A stretch of DNA of 64,000 nt from Gracilariopsis chorda. Lineage: Eukaryota > Rhodophyta > Florideophyceae > Gracilariales > Gracilariaceae. How positions within the stretch are numbered: the stretch's first letter is position 1; each line of letters starts with the position of its first letter. The stretch covers positions 1,240,001 through 1,304,000 of the forward strand of contig NBIV01000001.1 in the NCBI GenBank assembly GCA_003194525.1. The letters are read 5' to 3'. Of the stretch, positions 51,352-61,641 are shown piece after piece. The notes under the pieces are model-generated. The model ran no database searches and was not told where the DNA came from. It saw only the letters and a program-made list of their open reading frames with translations. The translations under genes and the position numbers were made by a program.

Positions 51352-52189
51352 CGACATTTCGTTACAGGTTTCGATTTTAGCAATGTATTAAACCAAGTTG
51401 CATAAATTGTAACATTCAGTAGCGGACCATAGATCCCAAAAGACAAATGAATGGTACGCTGTTGGTTTGCCTTCATCATATCAATTCGCTCGCGCTTACT
51501 TTAACGTATCTCTGAAGAGGTTAAGTCATCGCTCTTTGCTGAGGATATCCATATTACGCGGAGACCATACAATACAACTGCGATATTTCTCTCAAAGCTG
51601 CGTTGTTCGTAATACCACCGCTGTTCGGGCTCAGAACTCATTCTATCAAACATGTCGTCACGGTCGAAGAAAATCATGGTCCAGCCTATCGTATGTTTCC
51701 TGCAACACTTACCGAGATGCTTGTTTTCTCTTTGACATTGCAATCTAACTAACCTATACTGACTTGTGACTGGATTCCGCTCTCATGTATGCAAACGCTT
51801 AGAACCTGATTTTCAGGTTCTTACAGAATCGAACGCTCATCGAGATCTGGCTGTATGATAACACAGATATTCGAATACAAGGCTGTATCATCGTACGTTC
51901 ACTGCTTTCGCGATGAACTGTCATATTACAACACAGACTAACACGGTGAATTTGATTTGCAACGTATTGTAATGCTTAATAGGGCTTTGATGAATACATG
52001 AACTTGGTCCTCGATGATGCCGTCGAAGTGCATCAGAAGCGCGATTCGAGACAAAAGCTGGGACGAATTTTACTGAAAGGGGATACCATAACGATGATGA
52101 CCACTGCAACAAGGTGAGTCACACATCGAATCGAACGTATCTGATTCAAATCTTGTCTTTCTTTTGTTCCACCTCAGAGCATTATCCTG
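51352..52189. other. Intergenic region, no gene seen
   Basis: About 840 AT-richer bases between tRNA-Glu and the stop of the PTGES2-like gene. Short frames only. Confidence 0.4.
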
Positions 52190-53137
52190 TTATTGGCGAT
52201 CTGTAACACACGGATCTCCAACCGCTTTACTTGTACGATCATACCAGTCTGCCAACGCATGATTCATTTCCCGAACCTCTCCAAACGTGTTGAACGTTCG
52301 TATGGCCTTGAGCACACCAAATATAGAAAGGTCTGCTACACCTGGTTCCGATCCGGCCAAGAATGGCGTCCCAGCTTGTTCGATCGCGTCTGTCCAGTCT
52401 CGTAAAGCATTGTGAATGGCTTCACGTTCATCTTCAATATTGTACTTCTTCTTAATCTTCCGACCAACAAAGTACATTGCGGCGGCACCCGTGTAGCGAA
52501 TCGTAGAGCGTTGCCACGTTGAGAACTTCGAATTATCAGCTATGTACTCGAACGTTTGCAGTGATTCACCTGGTGTGCGATATATGTTTGGTGCGATCAA
52601 GTGTATGAAGTAATCCTCCAGCCATTTCAACCATTTCTTTTCTTCAGCTGATACTGGAGTTTCCTTTCCTTTCGTAAGATGATGAACATAGTCGATAACA
52701 TTGTCCGATCCATTCACCTGCTGTCCATTAACCACAGCAATTGGAACTTTCCTATAGTCTTCCGGGAACTCCTGTAGTTCAGTTTTCCGAAGGGGATCAA
52801 CTTCCACAACTTTGTATGGAATCTTATGATAATCAAGGTACGCTCGAACCTTATTGCAGAATGGGCAGACTTCGTACTGGTAAAGCGTGATATCAGGCAA
52901 ACCGGGAGACATTGAAGGGGCTGCTAAACTGGAATACTCAGCAAATGCTCGAGCGTTAGCAGTGAGAGTGTACACAGTAGCTGCTGATGATGCATACAGA
53001 AGAAGATGGGTCGCAGGTATCCGTGATGCTGTTCGCGGTTGTGCAATTGTAGCCGATACTCGAAACAGGGAGCGCTTTTCCGCGGCTGAAATCAATCTCC
53101 GCGATAGAGTGGCTGTAGAACGGAATGTGCGAGCCAT
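52190..53137 (-). CDS. PTGES2: Prostaglandin E synthase 2-like protein (glutaredoxin/GST fold)
   Basis: 315 residues from the ATG at 53137, which begins MARTFRSTATLSRRLISAAE, an Arg/Ser-rich amphipathic start like a mitochondrial presequence. An in-frame ATG at 53302 would add 55 residues. A hydrophobic stretch near residues 45-60 (HLLLYASSAATVYTL) could be a membrane anchor. The glutaredoxin-like domain starts at ITLYQYEVCPFCNKVRAYL with the CPFC motif, and continues IPYKVVEVDPLRKTEL, VPIAVVNGQQVNGSDNVIDY. The all-alpha GST domain has LAGSEPGVADLSIFGVLKAI. The order matches mPGES-2, which isomerises PGH2 or, with haem and glutathione, degrades it. Red algae do make prostaglandins, but the true substrate here is unknown. 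It is divergent from QueE. Confidence 0.88.
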   Translation of the reverse strand: MARTFRSTATLSRRLISAAEKRSLFRVSATIAQPRTASRIPATHLLLYASSAATVYTLTANARAFAEYSSLAAPSMSPGLPDITLYQYEVCPFCNKVRAYLDYHKIPYKVVEVDPLRKTELQEFPEDYRKVPIAVVNGQQVNGSDNVIDYVHHLTKGKETPVSAEEKKWLKWLEDYFIHLIAPNIYRTPGESLQTFEYIADNSKFSTWQRSTIRYTGAAAMYFVGRKIKKKYNIEDEREAIHNALRDWTDAIEQAGTPFLAGSEPGVADLSIFGVLKAIRTFNTFGEVREMNHALADWYDRTSKAVGDPCVTDRQ

Positions 53138-53701
53138 AGTGAAGTTGTATTCTACTCCAGATCCTAATGCTCTGTGAAGGATATGCTGAATGATTTCCGT
53201 GGTGCGATATCTTGGCACTAAACGAAGATACACCCCGAGCCAAAGATTTCGACTTGAGCTTATACTTTGGATGCACAGTTGTGGTGAACATAGGATTGCC
53301 ATCGTTCAGCACTAATGAATTCTGATCATTGTATTGAATCACTTTTTTGGTTTTTGGTACCGTTTGCCCTCGTAGATCGGTTAGTTAATTCTGCATTGTG
53401 CTCTCAAACTCGAGAATCAAAAATCGGAAGTTACAGTGATACACATTCTCATGAGAATTCTCAAGGATCTCCTTGAAAATCAACATACGCACTCCATATA
53501 CTATTGGAGAACTTCTCTGTACCGAAGGCAACTTGTTCCGCGTCCATAGAACTCTACACCTGTTGCTGCCCTACACCTCAAACCAACATCGGGGTCATAC
53601 CATGCGGAGCAAAGCGGTTCCAAAGTGACGAGAAAAACGAATGTGCCTACAACCTCGTGCGTAGAACTTTGAGCTTGCCCGGTTTACGCAATCCACGTCT
53701 T
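53138..53701. promoter_or_regulatory. Divergent promoter (PTGES2-like / QueE) with two palindromes
   Basis: 564 bases. ATTCTCATGAGAAT at 53445-53458 is a perfect 14-base palindrome. It is followed directly by TCAAGGA-TC-TCCTTGA at 53460-53475. Both lie in AT-rich sequence. Confidence 0.5.
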
Positions 53702-54702
53702 ATGCCTATTGCTTATTCCCACATCGCGCTTAGGCGTTTGAGACATGCAGCAAATTTTCCGTTCTTGGGCTCAAAGCCTCGCCCCTTCTGTGAGATAGCC
53801 AATACCAGGACTTCCACTCGTGTCAGGAAAGAGTTAAAGTCCCCGTCGTTGCTCGTTTCAGAAATGTTTCGGTCTGTACAGGGCGAAGGTCCAAACACCG
53901 GCAGACCTTCTGTATTTTTAAGACTCGGCGTGTGTAATCTGAGCTGCGCTTGGTGTGACACTCCATACACATGGTTGTTCTCTCAAGATAAGCTTAACGA
54001 AGTGAATAAACGGGCCGCGGAGCACGGGAAAAGTACACCTTTTAACACTACTTTCAAGAAGCACGATGAGCTGCGAAGATTACCAGTAGCGGATGCTTTT
54101 GATGAATTAACAAATCTGGCCGATGGAGTGAAGGCAATCGTGATAACTGGAGGTGAACCTTTGTTACACAAGAAGCCGCTTTTGCATTTGCTGCCGCGTT
54201 TTATTAGAGAAGGTTATGAAATTGAGTTCGAAACCAATGGGACTGTAAGTCCAGATGGACTTCCTGCTGCAGTGCACTTAAATGTTAGTCCCAAGCTTTC
54301 AAACTCGCTGATGCGGAACGAGACCAGGCTAAACTTTCAAGTACTGCAACAGTGCATGCGATTTCGGTCATCAGTTCTCAAGTTTGTCGTAGACGGTCCG
54401 TCAGACCTCGATGAAATCAATGACATAGTGCAAAAGTTGGGGGTGCATCCCAACCGTGTATACCTGATGCCACAAGGAACGGTGCGTTTTTCTCGGTCCA
54501 GAATATTTCGAACACAATTGATCACTGACTATATCTATATCCTCCTTTCTTCCGTTCGACTTCCATTTTAACTCACGATATCCAGAACTCTGAGACCATA
54601 CGAAAACGAGGGAGATGGCTGGTTGATGTTTGCATAGAGCACGGATTCCAGTACACTCACCGGGTACATGTTGAACTTTGGGGGGATAAAAGGGGTGTTT
54701 GA
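53702..54702 (+). CDS. QUEE: 7-carboxy-7-deazaguanine synthase QueE, radical SAM (two exons)
   Basis: Exons 53702-54481 and 54586-54702 give 298 residues. The 104-base intron has GTGCGT and CCAG borders, phase 0, and joins YLMPQGT to NSETIRKRG. The first ~45 residues are Arg-rich with no acidic residue for ~30 (LRRLRHAANFPFLGSKPRP), like an organelle leader. Then FRSVQGEGPNTGRPSVFLRL and the radical-SAM cluster CNLSCAWCDTPYTW (CX3CX2C, the QueE spacing), AIVITGGEPLL, FETNGT and the terminal THRVHVELWGDKRGV. QueE contracts 6-carboxytetrahydropterin to 7-carboxy-7-deazaguanine, the step committing to queuosine and other deazapurines. The stop is 5 bases from that of the convergent WD40 gene. 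Confidence 0.93.
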
Positions 54703-54707
54703 CAAAA

Positions 54708-55619
54708 TTACAGAGATACATTAAGCTCAGCAACACTCTTGTCCCATGAGCCACTGAATAGCCGCCCTTCTGCTTGCGAGTCCCAGGCCACACTTCTTAC
54801 GTAGTCGGTATGATGAAAGCTTTTTCCCAGCACGTTTCCATTGGAAACGTCGAGCAATGTGACAGCGGGGCAGTTTGAAGCAACTGCAACGATCTTTTCG
54901 TTGTGGGGTGATGCGCGAAGGCAGTGAGAAGCACCTGTATACCCACCCTTTCGCCATAAGGCCTTGGTCTCGGCACGAAGATCAAATGCAACTACGTCCA
55001 TCATTTCAGTCGACATGACCATTGTAGTGCCTGAAGCGGCAAACACAGCAGAGTAGACATCCAGGCCGGTTGGAATGGTTATCGCCGCTTGCCAGTGGTT
55101 CTGCCTCTCATCCCATACACATGCCATGCCATCAGAACTGGCAGTCAGCAAGTTGTCGCCTGTAGTATTCCAATCAACTGAATTCACAGAGTCAATATGG
55201 CCCTCAAAGCGCATCGGCTCGTTGGAAGGTTCGTTTAGGTTCCAGCATAACACAGCTTTGTCCTGTCCACCTGATGCTACAAGTTTCTTTGAAGAACTAA
55301 CGGCGACGCTATTAACGTTTGAGTTGTGTCCGCCCGGAAGAGGCAGAACGCCACCGCTGTGAACGACACGTACAGAGCCGTCGTCAGCTCCCGCGATAAA
55401 CTGGCCTTCGTCCAAGCAGCAGAGATCCGCAATTCCGGTTTCCACTTCTATCTCGGCTTCTATTTGTCCAGCTCCCATTAATCCGTGTACACACCCATCC
55501 CAAACAATGCCAGTGATTTGGGATGTAGCAGCCACAGCGTTTCCCCCACCGGCCGATACGACTGCGTCAACGTATCTGGACAACTGCCACCTTTTCTTCA
55601 CCGTTATTTTAGAAGTCAT
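54708..55619 (-). CDS. WD40 protein resembling methylosome subunit MEP50/WDR77
   Basis: 303 residues from the ATG at 55619; no ATG lies further upstream in the frame. About six to seven WD repeats: ATSQITGIVWDGCVHGL; TGIADLCCLDEGQFIAGADD; VNSVAVSSSKKLVASGGQDK; VNSVDWNTTGDNLLTASSDG; VYSAVFAASGTTMVMSTEM; and the final HHTDYVRSVAWDSQ...LFSGSWDKSV. The N-terminal DG-x-V and the ending HxDYVR-x-x-x-W...GSWD resemble MEP50, the obligate partner of arginine methyltransferase PRMT5 that presents Sm proteins and histones. WD40 families are hard to tell apart by eye, so this name is tentative; a generic scaffold is the alternative. Confidence 0.55.
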   Translation of the reverse strand: MTSKITVKKRWQLSRYVDAVVSAGGGNAVAATSQITGIVWDGCVHGLMGAGQIEAEIEVETGIADLCCLDEGQFIAGADDGSVRVVHSGGVLPLPGGHNSNVNSVAVSSSKKLVASGGQDKAVLCWNLNEPSNEPMRFEGHIDSVNSVDWNTTGDNLLTASSDGMACVWDERQNHWQAAITIPTGLDVYSAVFAASGTTMVMSTEMMDVVAFDLRAETKALWRKGGYTGASHCLRASPHNEKIVAVASNCPAVTLLDVSNGNVLGKSFHHTDYVRSVAWDSQAEGRLFSGSWDKSVAELNVSL

Positions 55620-56272
55620 TGCTCTGTCTGGTGTGCAGGAGAAAATGCAAAGGCCTGGGGTTGGAGAATAGGAGTTTTGATGCAATAAGCTAGTAGAGAC
55701 TCTCAACGGATCAACTGGCGTCTACGAGGGTAAGGGTTAGCGGTCCTAACCCTTAGATTCTCAACGATGACAGGGAGCAAGATATGAATGCACGATGAGC
55801 GTGCTCGTCATTTGCTAGGTTTTGATCGTGCAAATTGCCTAGATGGATCAAGCGGCAACATTTCTATTTTTTTGGGTAATATCTCGGCAAAGATACTGAC
55901 AATTGAAGGAAACGAAAGGTGCGCAGCCATGGAAAGAGCATTGCGAAGTGCTTCCCTGCCCCAAGGCCGCAGAGTGAAGGGTTATAAGGATAGCCTTCCC
56001 TCGACCTTTTACTTGACGGGAGATCATCATGCCTCTGCCAGAAGAAAGGATAAAAGGGTTGCCCATACAAATAGGCAGAGACCATAGCCTTCGTTTATGA
56101 ACCACAGCAGAGATATCATTGATACACTTCACGTCATTCATGTTCTCCCTCTATGTTCTCTACGCAGGAGGAAGCGTTTCGACTCCGGATTTGTAGAATG
56201 TTCGCAGTGTTGCTTGGCGTCAATGGGCAGTCTAATGATCATCCCACACACCCGAAAACTTTACGATAAACA
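55620..56272. other. Intergenic region with telomere-like hairpin
   Basis: 653 bases between the WD40 start and the stop of TGD3, both minus strand. It contains the inverted repeat at 55731-55755, about 110 bases upstream of the WD40 start. Otherwise no feature seen. Confidence 0.45.
55731..55755. repeat. Inverted repeat with telomere-box sequence
   Basis: TAAGGGTTAG, loop CGGTC, CTAACCCTTA: 10-base perfect arms. Each arm contains a telobox-like AACCCT/AGGGTT core, known in plants as a promoter element of translation and ribosome genes. Confidence 0.75.
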
Positions 56273-57303
56273 TTAAGGGTTTCCTTCAGTCAGCTCTCTC
56301 AGGCTATCACTGTTTAAGGGCCCTTCCAAGGAACCGGACATGAATTGCCTCACGTAAGGATTATCTGTCGTTTCCAACTGTTCTACCTTCCCGTCCCACA
56401 CCACCTGTCCCTCATGCATTAGGACAACTCTATCGGCAGTTCTGCGAATAGTACTGAATTGATGTGTGACAACGACGCTTGTGGGGCAGACGTCTTGCAC
56501 ATTTCGAATGACGTTCTCGATTCTTGTCGATGCAGTGGGATCGAGTCCTGCCGTTGGTTCATCATACAAGAGTAAGTCCGGAGCGGAGGTGTCGTCATCT
56601 GGATCGTAGATTATGGCCCTTGCAAGCGATACTCTCTTGCGCATTCCCCCAGAAAGTTGTTCCGGAAACTTTTCGATGGCATCCTCCATGTCTACACGCT
56701 TCAAAAATTCTAGAACAAGCTCGTATATTCGATCTTCCGGAAGCCTACGTTGTTGCAATAACCGAAAACCTACATTCTCGTAAACACTCATCGAATCAAA
56801 CAACGCCGCATGTTGAAAAACCATGGATACGCGCAGTTTGCCCCTCTCTTGGGATAACGGTTTCTCTCTTTTCCATCCTCTCAAGAGAACATCGCCAGAA
56901 TCAGGGAGCTCTAGTCCGGAAATGACTCGCAGAGTGGTGGATTTTCTGAAGGACAAAGTTAGCTCGAAACATTCAAAAAGACTCTAGCAAGAACGCATTC
57001 ACAGATTTGGTAAAAATGAACATACCCTGTGCCACTTGTCCCGATTAAAGCTGTGGACTCTCCGCTATATATTGACAAATTGAGGTCGTTCAGTACGCGT
57101 TTCTCTCCGTACGAATGAAAAACGTTTCGCAGCTCAACTTCAGCCGGCTTTGGCTTGGATTCCTTGTGTTCTTGCTGTTGGTTGTCTGTGTGTGACGCTG
57201 GTTTTTGATCCGTCGATTGCGTGCACATGGCACTTTGTGTTTCCCATGCTCCCAACGGGTATGGTGTACACCATGCCGGATACAAGTGCCGGTTTTTAGT
57301 CAT
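56273..57303 (-). CDS. TGD3: TGD3-type plastid lipid-import ABC ATPase (two exons)
   Basis: Exons 57303-57026 and 56945-56273 give 316 residues. The 80-base intron (GTATGT...CAG) splits the last Gly codon of Walker A, and splicing restores GTSGTGKSTTLRVI. Other motifs: Q-loop VFQHAALFDS, signature LSGGMRKRVSLARAI, Walker B LLLYDEPTAGLDP, and H-loop VVVTHQ. The VFQxxALFDSxxVxENVGF pattern is typical of MlaF/TGD3 ATPases of MCE lipid-transfer systems. In plants TGD1-TGD2-TGD3 moves ER-derived lipid into the plastid inner envelope, and red-algal plastid genomes encode a TGD1 relative (ycf63). The first ~60 residues are polar and Gln/Ser/Lys-rich, a plausible targeting leader. The solute-binding and permease partners are not in this window. 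Confidence 0.9.
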
Positions 57304-58041
57304 GCGGCATCAAGACGCTAGCCAACAACTTCTTCCCGCAGCACTCATCTCCACTGCAGAAATCGACAGGAAGCAAGGAATGCACTTCTAAAGGAAAGAA
57401 CCGACAGAATGCGAACGTTGGGGTCTTGCTAGAGAACATGGCTTCCCAGCTTTAAGTGCCCGATTGTGTGGACACGATAACTTTATAATTAGAGCCCGTT
57501 TCTTGGGTATTTCCCATCTACCCTTCGGCATCTACAATGTAGATTCTACACGTACACCATAGATTCTACAGTATAGATAACCAAAGGGTTATATTTTTTG
57601 AAAGATTCAGTCCCTTTACAACGGTAGTCGGTCCTAGCTAGCTATGTAGATCAGGAATCTCCTGGTTTCCGATGTCAGGTTTCTGTTCTTCATACTCTGT
57701 ACAAACTTCTATATTGCGAGCGCGTTGTTAAACAAGGAGCCTGACTAAGACACCACAGTAGGAATTCTGAAAGCACTTCTTCTTAAGGGTTGGCGGCTTT
57801 CTTTCGGCCGCTGATGCCGAAAGTTCTAGTAAACGAAACTGGTGTTTTTGAAGTGAACGGTTATGAAGGTACCATAGTACGACGGGGTGCCCTCTCACCC
57901 GTGAACCTTTTACCCCTCTACTACCGCGTTAGAAACTATCCAAGTAAAGCGCATTTGAAAAATAATAAACTGTTTATCCCACACAAGTTCATTTGTTTTG
58001 GAGCAAACGTTGTTTGTTGAACTGTCTCTAAGTATCGCTAG
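57304..58041. other. Intergenic region, no gene seen
   Basis: 738 bases between the TGD3 start and the MPS1 stop. It contains short TAGATTCTAC repeats at about 57541-57574 and an ATCTACA/TGTAGAT mini-palindrome at 57531-57545. A 76-residue frame near 57790 begins with a non-ATG codon and resembles nothing. Confidence 0.45.
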
Positions 58042-60924
58042 TCAAAACCTCGAATTCGTGTTTGTGTGGTAAGAGTTTGTGGTTTTGGTTGCTGTCCTAT
58101 ATGTAACATTGGAGCTTGTTGGGGTCATTGCACGAGATGAGTTCGCATAGCTCCTACCCTCATTCGAATAGCTCCTCATTGCCCCTAGACCTTCATTCCA
58201 CCGCTTTGGTGCCCGAACTTTCATAAGCAATTTCTCATGCTCTGGAACGCCGCTTCTCAACCGAATCAATGGTACATTGCCAATCTGCATCTGTTCACTC
58301 AGTCTCTCAAGATCCTTCACATCAAATTCAAACTCGCTGTCCGAGCTTCTGGTCATTGGCGGATTACAACTCCTGTTCATCAAAAACTCATGTTTTAGGA
58401 GCTTCGGGATACTCATTCGCTCTGCCGGATTTCGGTTCAGACAGGCTTTCAGTACGTCAAGAACATACGGATCGTTCACTGGTCCAAACTCAATCTCATA
58501 GTGCGGATCCATTATGCACTGCATCTTGCGGTTCACCTGCTTAATGTGAGCAAACGGAGTCCGTCCATACACTATTTGATACAAGATACAACCTAGACTC
58601 CATATATCGCTCGCCCGACTAACTCGAAACTTCTGTCGATGTGGGGAGCTAAAGCAACCATAGTCACTCTCATCTTCTATTACTGCTTCGGGAGACATGT
58701 AGTTAGGTGTTCCAATACGAGAATCCCGTATAATTTTGGTTGTATCTTCTGTCTGAATGGCCTTCGCGATACCGAAGTCAATGAGCTTCAAGTTCCCTTG
58801 GACCAGTATGAAATTTGCAGGTTTGAGGTCGCTATGAACGATCCTAGCTTGATGAATGACCTGAACAGCTTCAAGCATTTGTTCCCACATAAGGCGAATG
58901 AAGTTTTCGCCCATTCCCCTTGACTCCATAGTCGCTTTCCCAATGCGCATGTTCAGATCCATTTCCCCGTACTCCATCACAAGTTGTATCATGCCGTTCT
59001 TGTAGTCAACTTCTGAATCGTAGAGTTGGACGATATTTGGAGATCCACGCAACTTCTTTAGCAAGGAAATCTCGTTGGCATACGATTCCATCATGGTTCT
59101 TGAGTACGAGGAGTACTCTACTTTAACACGTTTCAAGGCCATTACCTCCCCGTTCGTGTTGATGACCTTAAACACAACAGAACTACCTCCCCTACCGATT
59201 GTTTTCAGGATGATATAATCGTTGCCGTTAACTATTGCGTGGCCTTCACCGCGGAAAGAAGGTTGAAGGGGTGCATGGGAAGCGCGTGTAGAAGTACCGT
59301 GGGGAGATTGCCACTGCTGTGAAGAACTCTGAAAGTCATGAGTATATCTCATTACCGGGTTAGGCCTTCTTGACTCGCTACGATGCAAATCATTTGGAAG
59401 AGATCCTTGGACACGGTGGCGGCGTTGCGGGCTGTTTTCATTTGCCCCTAGGGCAGTCCTAGAACGACTGATTTCTTGCATTTGTCCTCTACTTCTGTAA
59501 CTGTCATTCATATATTCATCACTGGATGAGATGGCATCTCTTCGCTTCTCCAATTTTCTTGACTCAGCTTCCATGGCTAACTTCCGTTCCGTTTCTACTG
59601 CAATCTGCCTCTGCAGCTCAAGTTCGGTTTCACGCCGTTCACGTATTCGATTAGCATCTTGTTGCCGTGAAATTCGGAATTGTTCTTCTTTCTCCTGAAG
59701 AAGTTGAGCGTTTTGATGTGCAGCACTTCCAGGTTCCGGTTTTCCCTCTGTTGGTCTTTGTACTTGGTGTTCTCTCGCAAGAGCTTTCTTCGTGTAATAC
59801 TCCTTTTTCAGTTCTCGCTCTAGCTCATCGTTTCGGCGTTCCTGTTCCCTCCGAGCAGCCGATAGGGCATCGTCGTGTCCCTGTTCATATGATTGAGGTG
59901 GGCTCGTACTTGAGTGTGCATGAGGGCTGGACGTTGTCTTTTTTTCAGCTGGATGCAGATCAGTCTCTTCGATAGCAGCAATTCGCTTTTGAGGGGGGCT
60001 AGTTGGAGGAGAAAGTATATTGGGAGAATAGCGCTGCTGAGCTCTCTTGAGCTCAGCCCTGATAATTTCCGGGGACAAGTTACGATAATGTGCTTGTTGG
60101 GGAAGCGATGTGGTTGGTGGGTGGCGCGGGTTCGGAAAAGGCTTGTCGGTGGAACGATATCTTTGCTTGGCTCTTGAACTGTCTGGAGCCGATCGAGGAG
60201 GAAGACTTTTCGATACACTTGCAGGCGTCGAAGCGGCACTGGGGATCCTGGAATTGTGTTTCGGGTCCTTCGACAGAGAGGAGACTACCCTTCTGGGCGG
60301 GGGCATATTCCTTCGGGCTGCAGGTTTGCGAGAAGAATGCAAAGACGTGATAGACAGGGAGGCAGAATCGTTTGCGCGTTCTTGTGCCTCCTCGCGAAGC
60401 TTGGCTGCTTTGTCCAGCGAACCGAGCTGCTCTTCGAGATCAGCCCAGGCGTTCCAAAACTTTGGGTGACTGTGGCCTATACGCTGCACCTTCAACTGCT
60501 TGAAAAGATCGCGGGCCATGTATCGATCGTCTTCCACCTCAGAGCGCAAAGCGATGAAATCGAGCCAAAGCTGCAAGTAGGTTGCGGAATGGCGGTTGGC
60601 AGCGGTTAAGGGAATGAGAGCGATTGCCTGTTCGTAGGCATTGAGGAGGGCGGTGCGCATGTTTTGACGGGATTCGGCGGAGAAGTTTGTGTCTTGCATG
60701 TAGCGTTTGCGCTCTTTGTTGAGTAGTGAGAGGTAGTCATCCCAGGCTTGTGGATTCATGGGCTTGATCTTGACGGCTCGGAGGTACTTAGAGCGTGCTC
60801 GAATAGCATCGTCATGGAAGACTTGAGGGCGAATGGCCATGGAGGCTGCAGTGAGGTCCTCATGCCACTTGGGAGCGCTTTCCCTGGCGTCATAAGCGAG
60901 AGGAGAATGGGGAATCGATGACAT
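58042..60924 (-). CDS. MPS1: Spindle-checkpoint kinase MPS1/TTK with N-terminal TPR
   Basis: 960 residues from the ATG at 60924. Residues ~40-200 form a TPR-type helical module (AWDDYLSLLNKERKRYM, YLQLWLDFIALRSEVEDDRY, FWNAWADLEEQLG), as in human MPS1 and BUB1/BUBR1, used to reach kinetochores. The middle (~200-560) is disordered, Arg/Ser/Glu-rich with coiled-coil stretches. The kinase domain spans ~575-870: IGRGGSSVVFKVIN, MALKRVKVE, IVHSDLKPANFILV, LKLIDFGIAKAI, RIGTPNYMSPEAV, then a short insert and ASDIWSLGCILYQIVYG. IVHSDLKP and the GGSS glycine loop are MPS1 hallmarks. It phosphorylates KNL1 to start the mitotic checkpoint. A basic tail follows the kinase. No intron. Confidence 0.95.
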   Translation of the reverse strand: MSSIPHSPLAYDARESAPKWHEDLTAASMAIRPQVFHDDAIRARSKYLRAVKIKPMNPQAWDDYLSLLNKERKRYMQDTNFSAESRQNMRTALLNAYEQAIALIPLTAANRHSATYLQLWLDFIALRSEVEDDRYMARDLFKQLKVQRIGHSHPKFWNAWADLEEQLGSLDKAAKLREEAQERANDSASLSITSLHSSRKPAARRNMPPPRRVVSSLSKDPKHNSRIPSAASTPASVSKSLPPRSAPDSSRAKQRYRSTDKPFPNPRHPPTTSLPQQAHYRNLSPEIIRAELKRAQQRYSPNILSPPTSPPQKRIAAIEETDLHPAEKKTTSSPHAHSSTSPPQSYEQGHDDALSAARREQERRNDELERELKKEYYTKKALAREHQVQRPTEGKPEPGSAAHQNAQLLQEKEEQFRISRQQDANRIRERRETELELQRQIAVETERKLAMEAESRKLEKRRDAISSSDEYMNDSYRSRGQMQEISRSRTALGANENSPQRRHRVQGSLPNDLHRSESRRPNPVMRYTHDFQSSSQQWQSPHGTSTRASHAPLQPSFRGEGHAIVNGNDYIILKTIGRGGSSVVFKVINTNGEVMALKRVKVEYSSYSRTMMESYANEISLLKKLRGSPNIVQLYDSEVDYKNGMIQLVMEYGEMDLNMRIGKATMESRGMGENFIRLMWEQMLEAVQVIHQARIVHSDLKPANFILVQGNLKLIDFGIAKAIQTEDTTKIIRDSRIGTPNYMSPEAVIEDESDYGCFSSPHRQKFRVSRASDIWSLGCILYQIVYGRTPFAHIKQVNRKMQCIMDPHYEIEFGPVNDPYVLDVLKACLNRNPAERMSIPKLLKHEFLMNRSCNPPMTRSSDSEFEFDVKDLERLSEQMQIGNVPLIRLRSGVPEHEKLLMKVRAPKRWNEGLGAMRSYSNEGRSYANSSRAMTPTSSNVTYRTATKTTNSYHTNTNSRF

Positions 60925-61641
60925 GGAGGGAAATTGGGGAGAAGGAGCAGGGGCGCACAGAAGCGGACGGGGTGGGAAGGGAGCGAAGGGCGTGTCGAGG
61001 GGTGAAGCGGAGGGCGAGGCGATGAGGACGCGATTTGGAAAGTTGGATTGGCACCCGCTAATGGCGGGAACGGGAGAGTTTTGAACTTGGGTTACAATTT
61101 GAACAGCGCGTGCGAAGCGCTGCCTTGCACGCGAGTGGCCCGTTTTCGAGCAGCAGCCAATAGAGAGCGTGCTCAGTTCGTGTGGGCCGCCCCACGTGTG
61201 GGACGTGTAATAGATTCATTCGCGGGAGGCACCGGCCCTGAAATGGCAGCGCTGTGTGTGCACAGTGTGCACTGCACACGTAGCACTGCGCATTGAAGGT
61301 CGCAGCAACAGCAGCTGCCAATGCCGTGCAGCAATTGAAGGCCAACTCCTTCGCTGCTTGCGCTTCGTCGCAATTGTTTCCCGTTGCCTCTTTGTTAGCA
61401 CCCAACTCCCCGTTACTATTCCGTCCCCTCCCCCTCAGCCCTCCCCCCTCCCCTTGTCATATCCAACGTATCCAACGTAATATTTACCCTCTCCGCGTCC
61501 CCTTACCCCTCCCCTCCCCCCCTCGCGTGAGCCTCTCTGCCCTTCCCACGCTCTCCTTTTGCACAGCCTGTGACCGCATGCCGTCTTTCTCTCGACCCGC
61601 CTCTGTCGGCTCTCCCGGCAACTTTTCTCTTCCCCGTCCCA
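60925..61641. promoter_or_regulatory. Divergent promoter (MPS1 / SET1-like) with C/T-rich leader
   Basis: 717 bases. The part next to the SET1-like start (about 61405-61570) is pyrimidine-rich. An out-of-frame ATG at 61578 starts a 43-codon frame overlapping the chosen start at 61642, so it could act as an upstream ORF. Confidence 0.45.

Noticed and set aside
53504-53701. N-terminal extension of QueE upstream of 53702
   Set aside because: The open frame there begins with TTG and contains no ATG before 53702.
57790-58020. A 76-codon frame between TGD3 and MPS1
   Set aside because: Starts with a non-ATG codon and resembles nothing; close to the MPS1 3' end.
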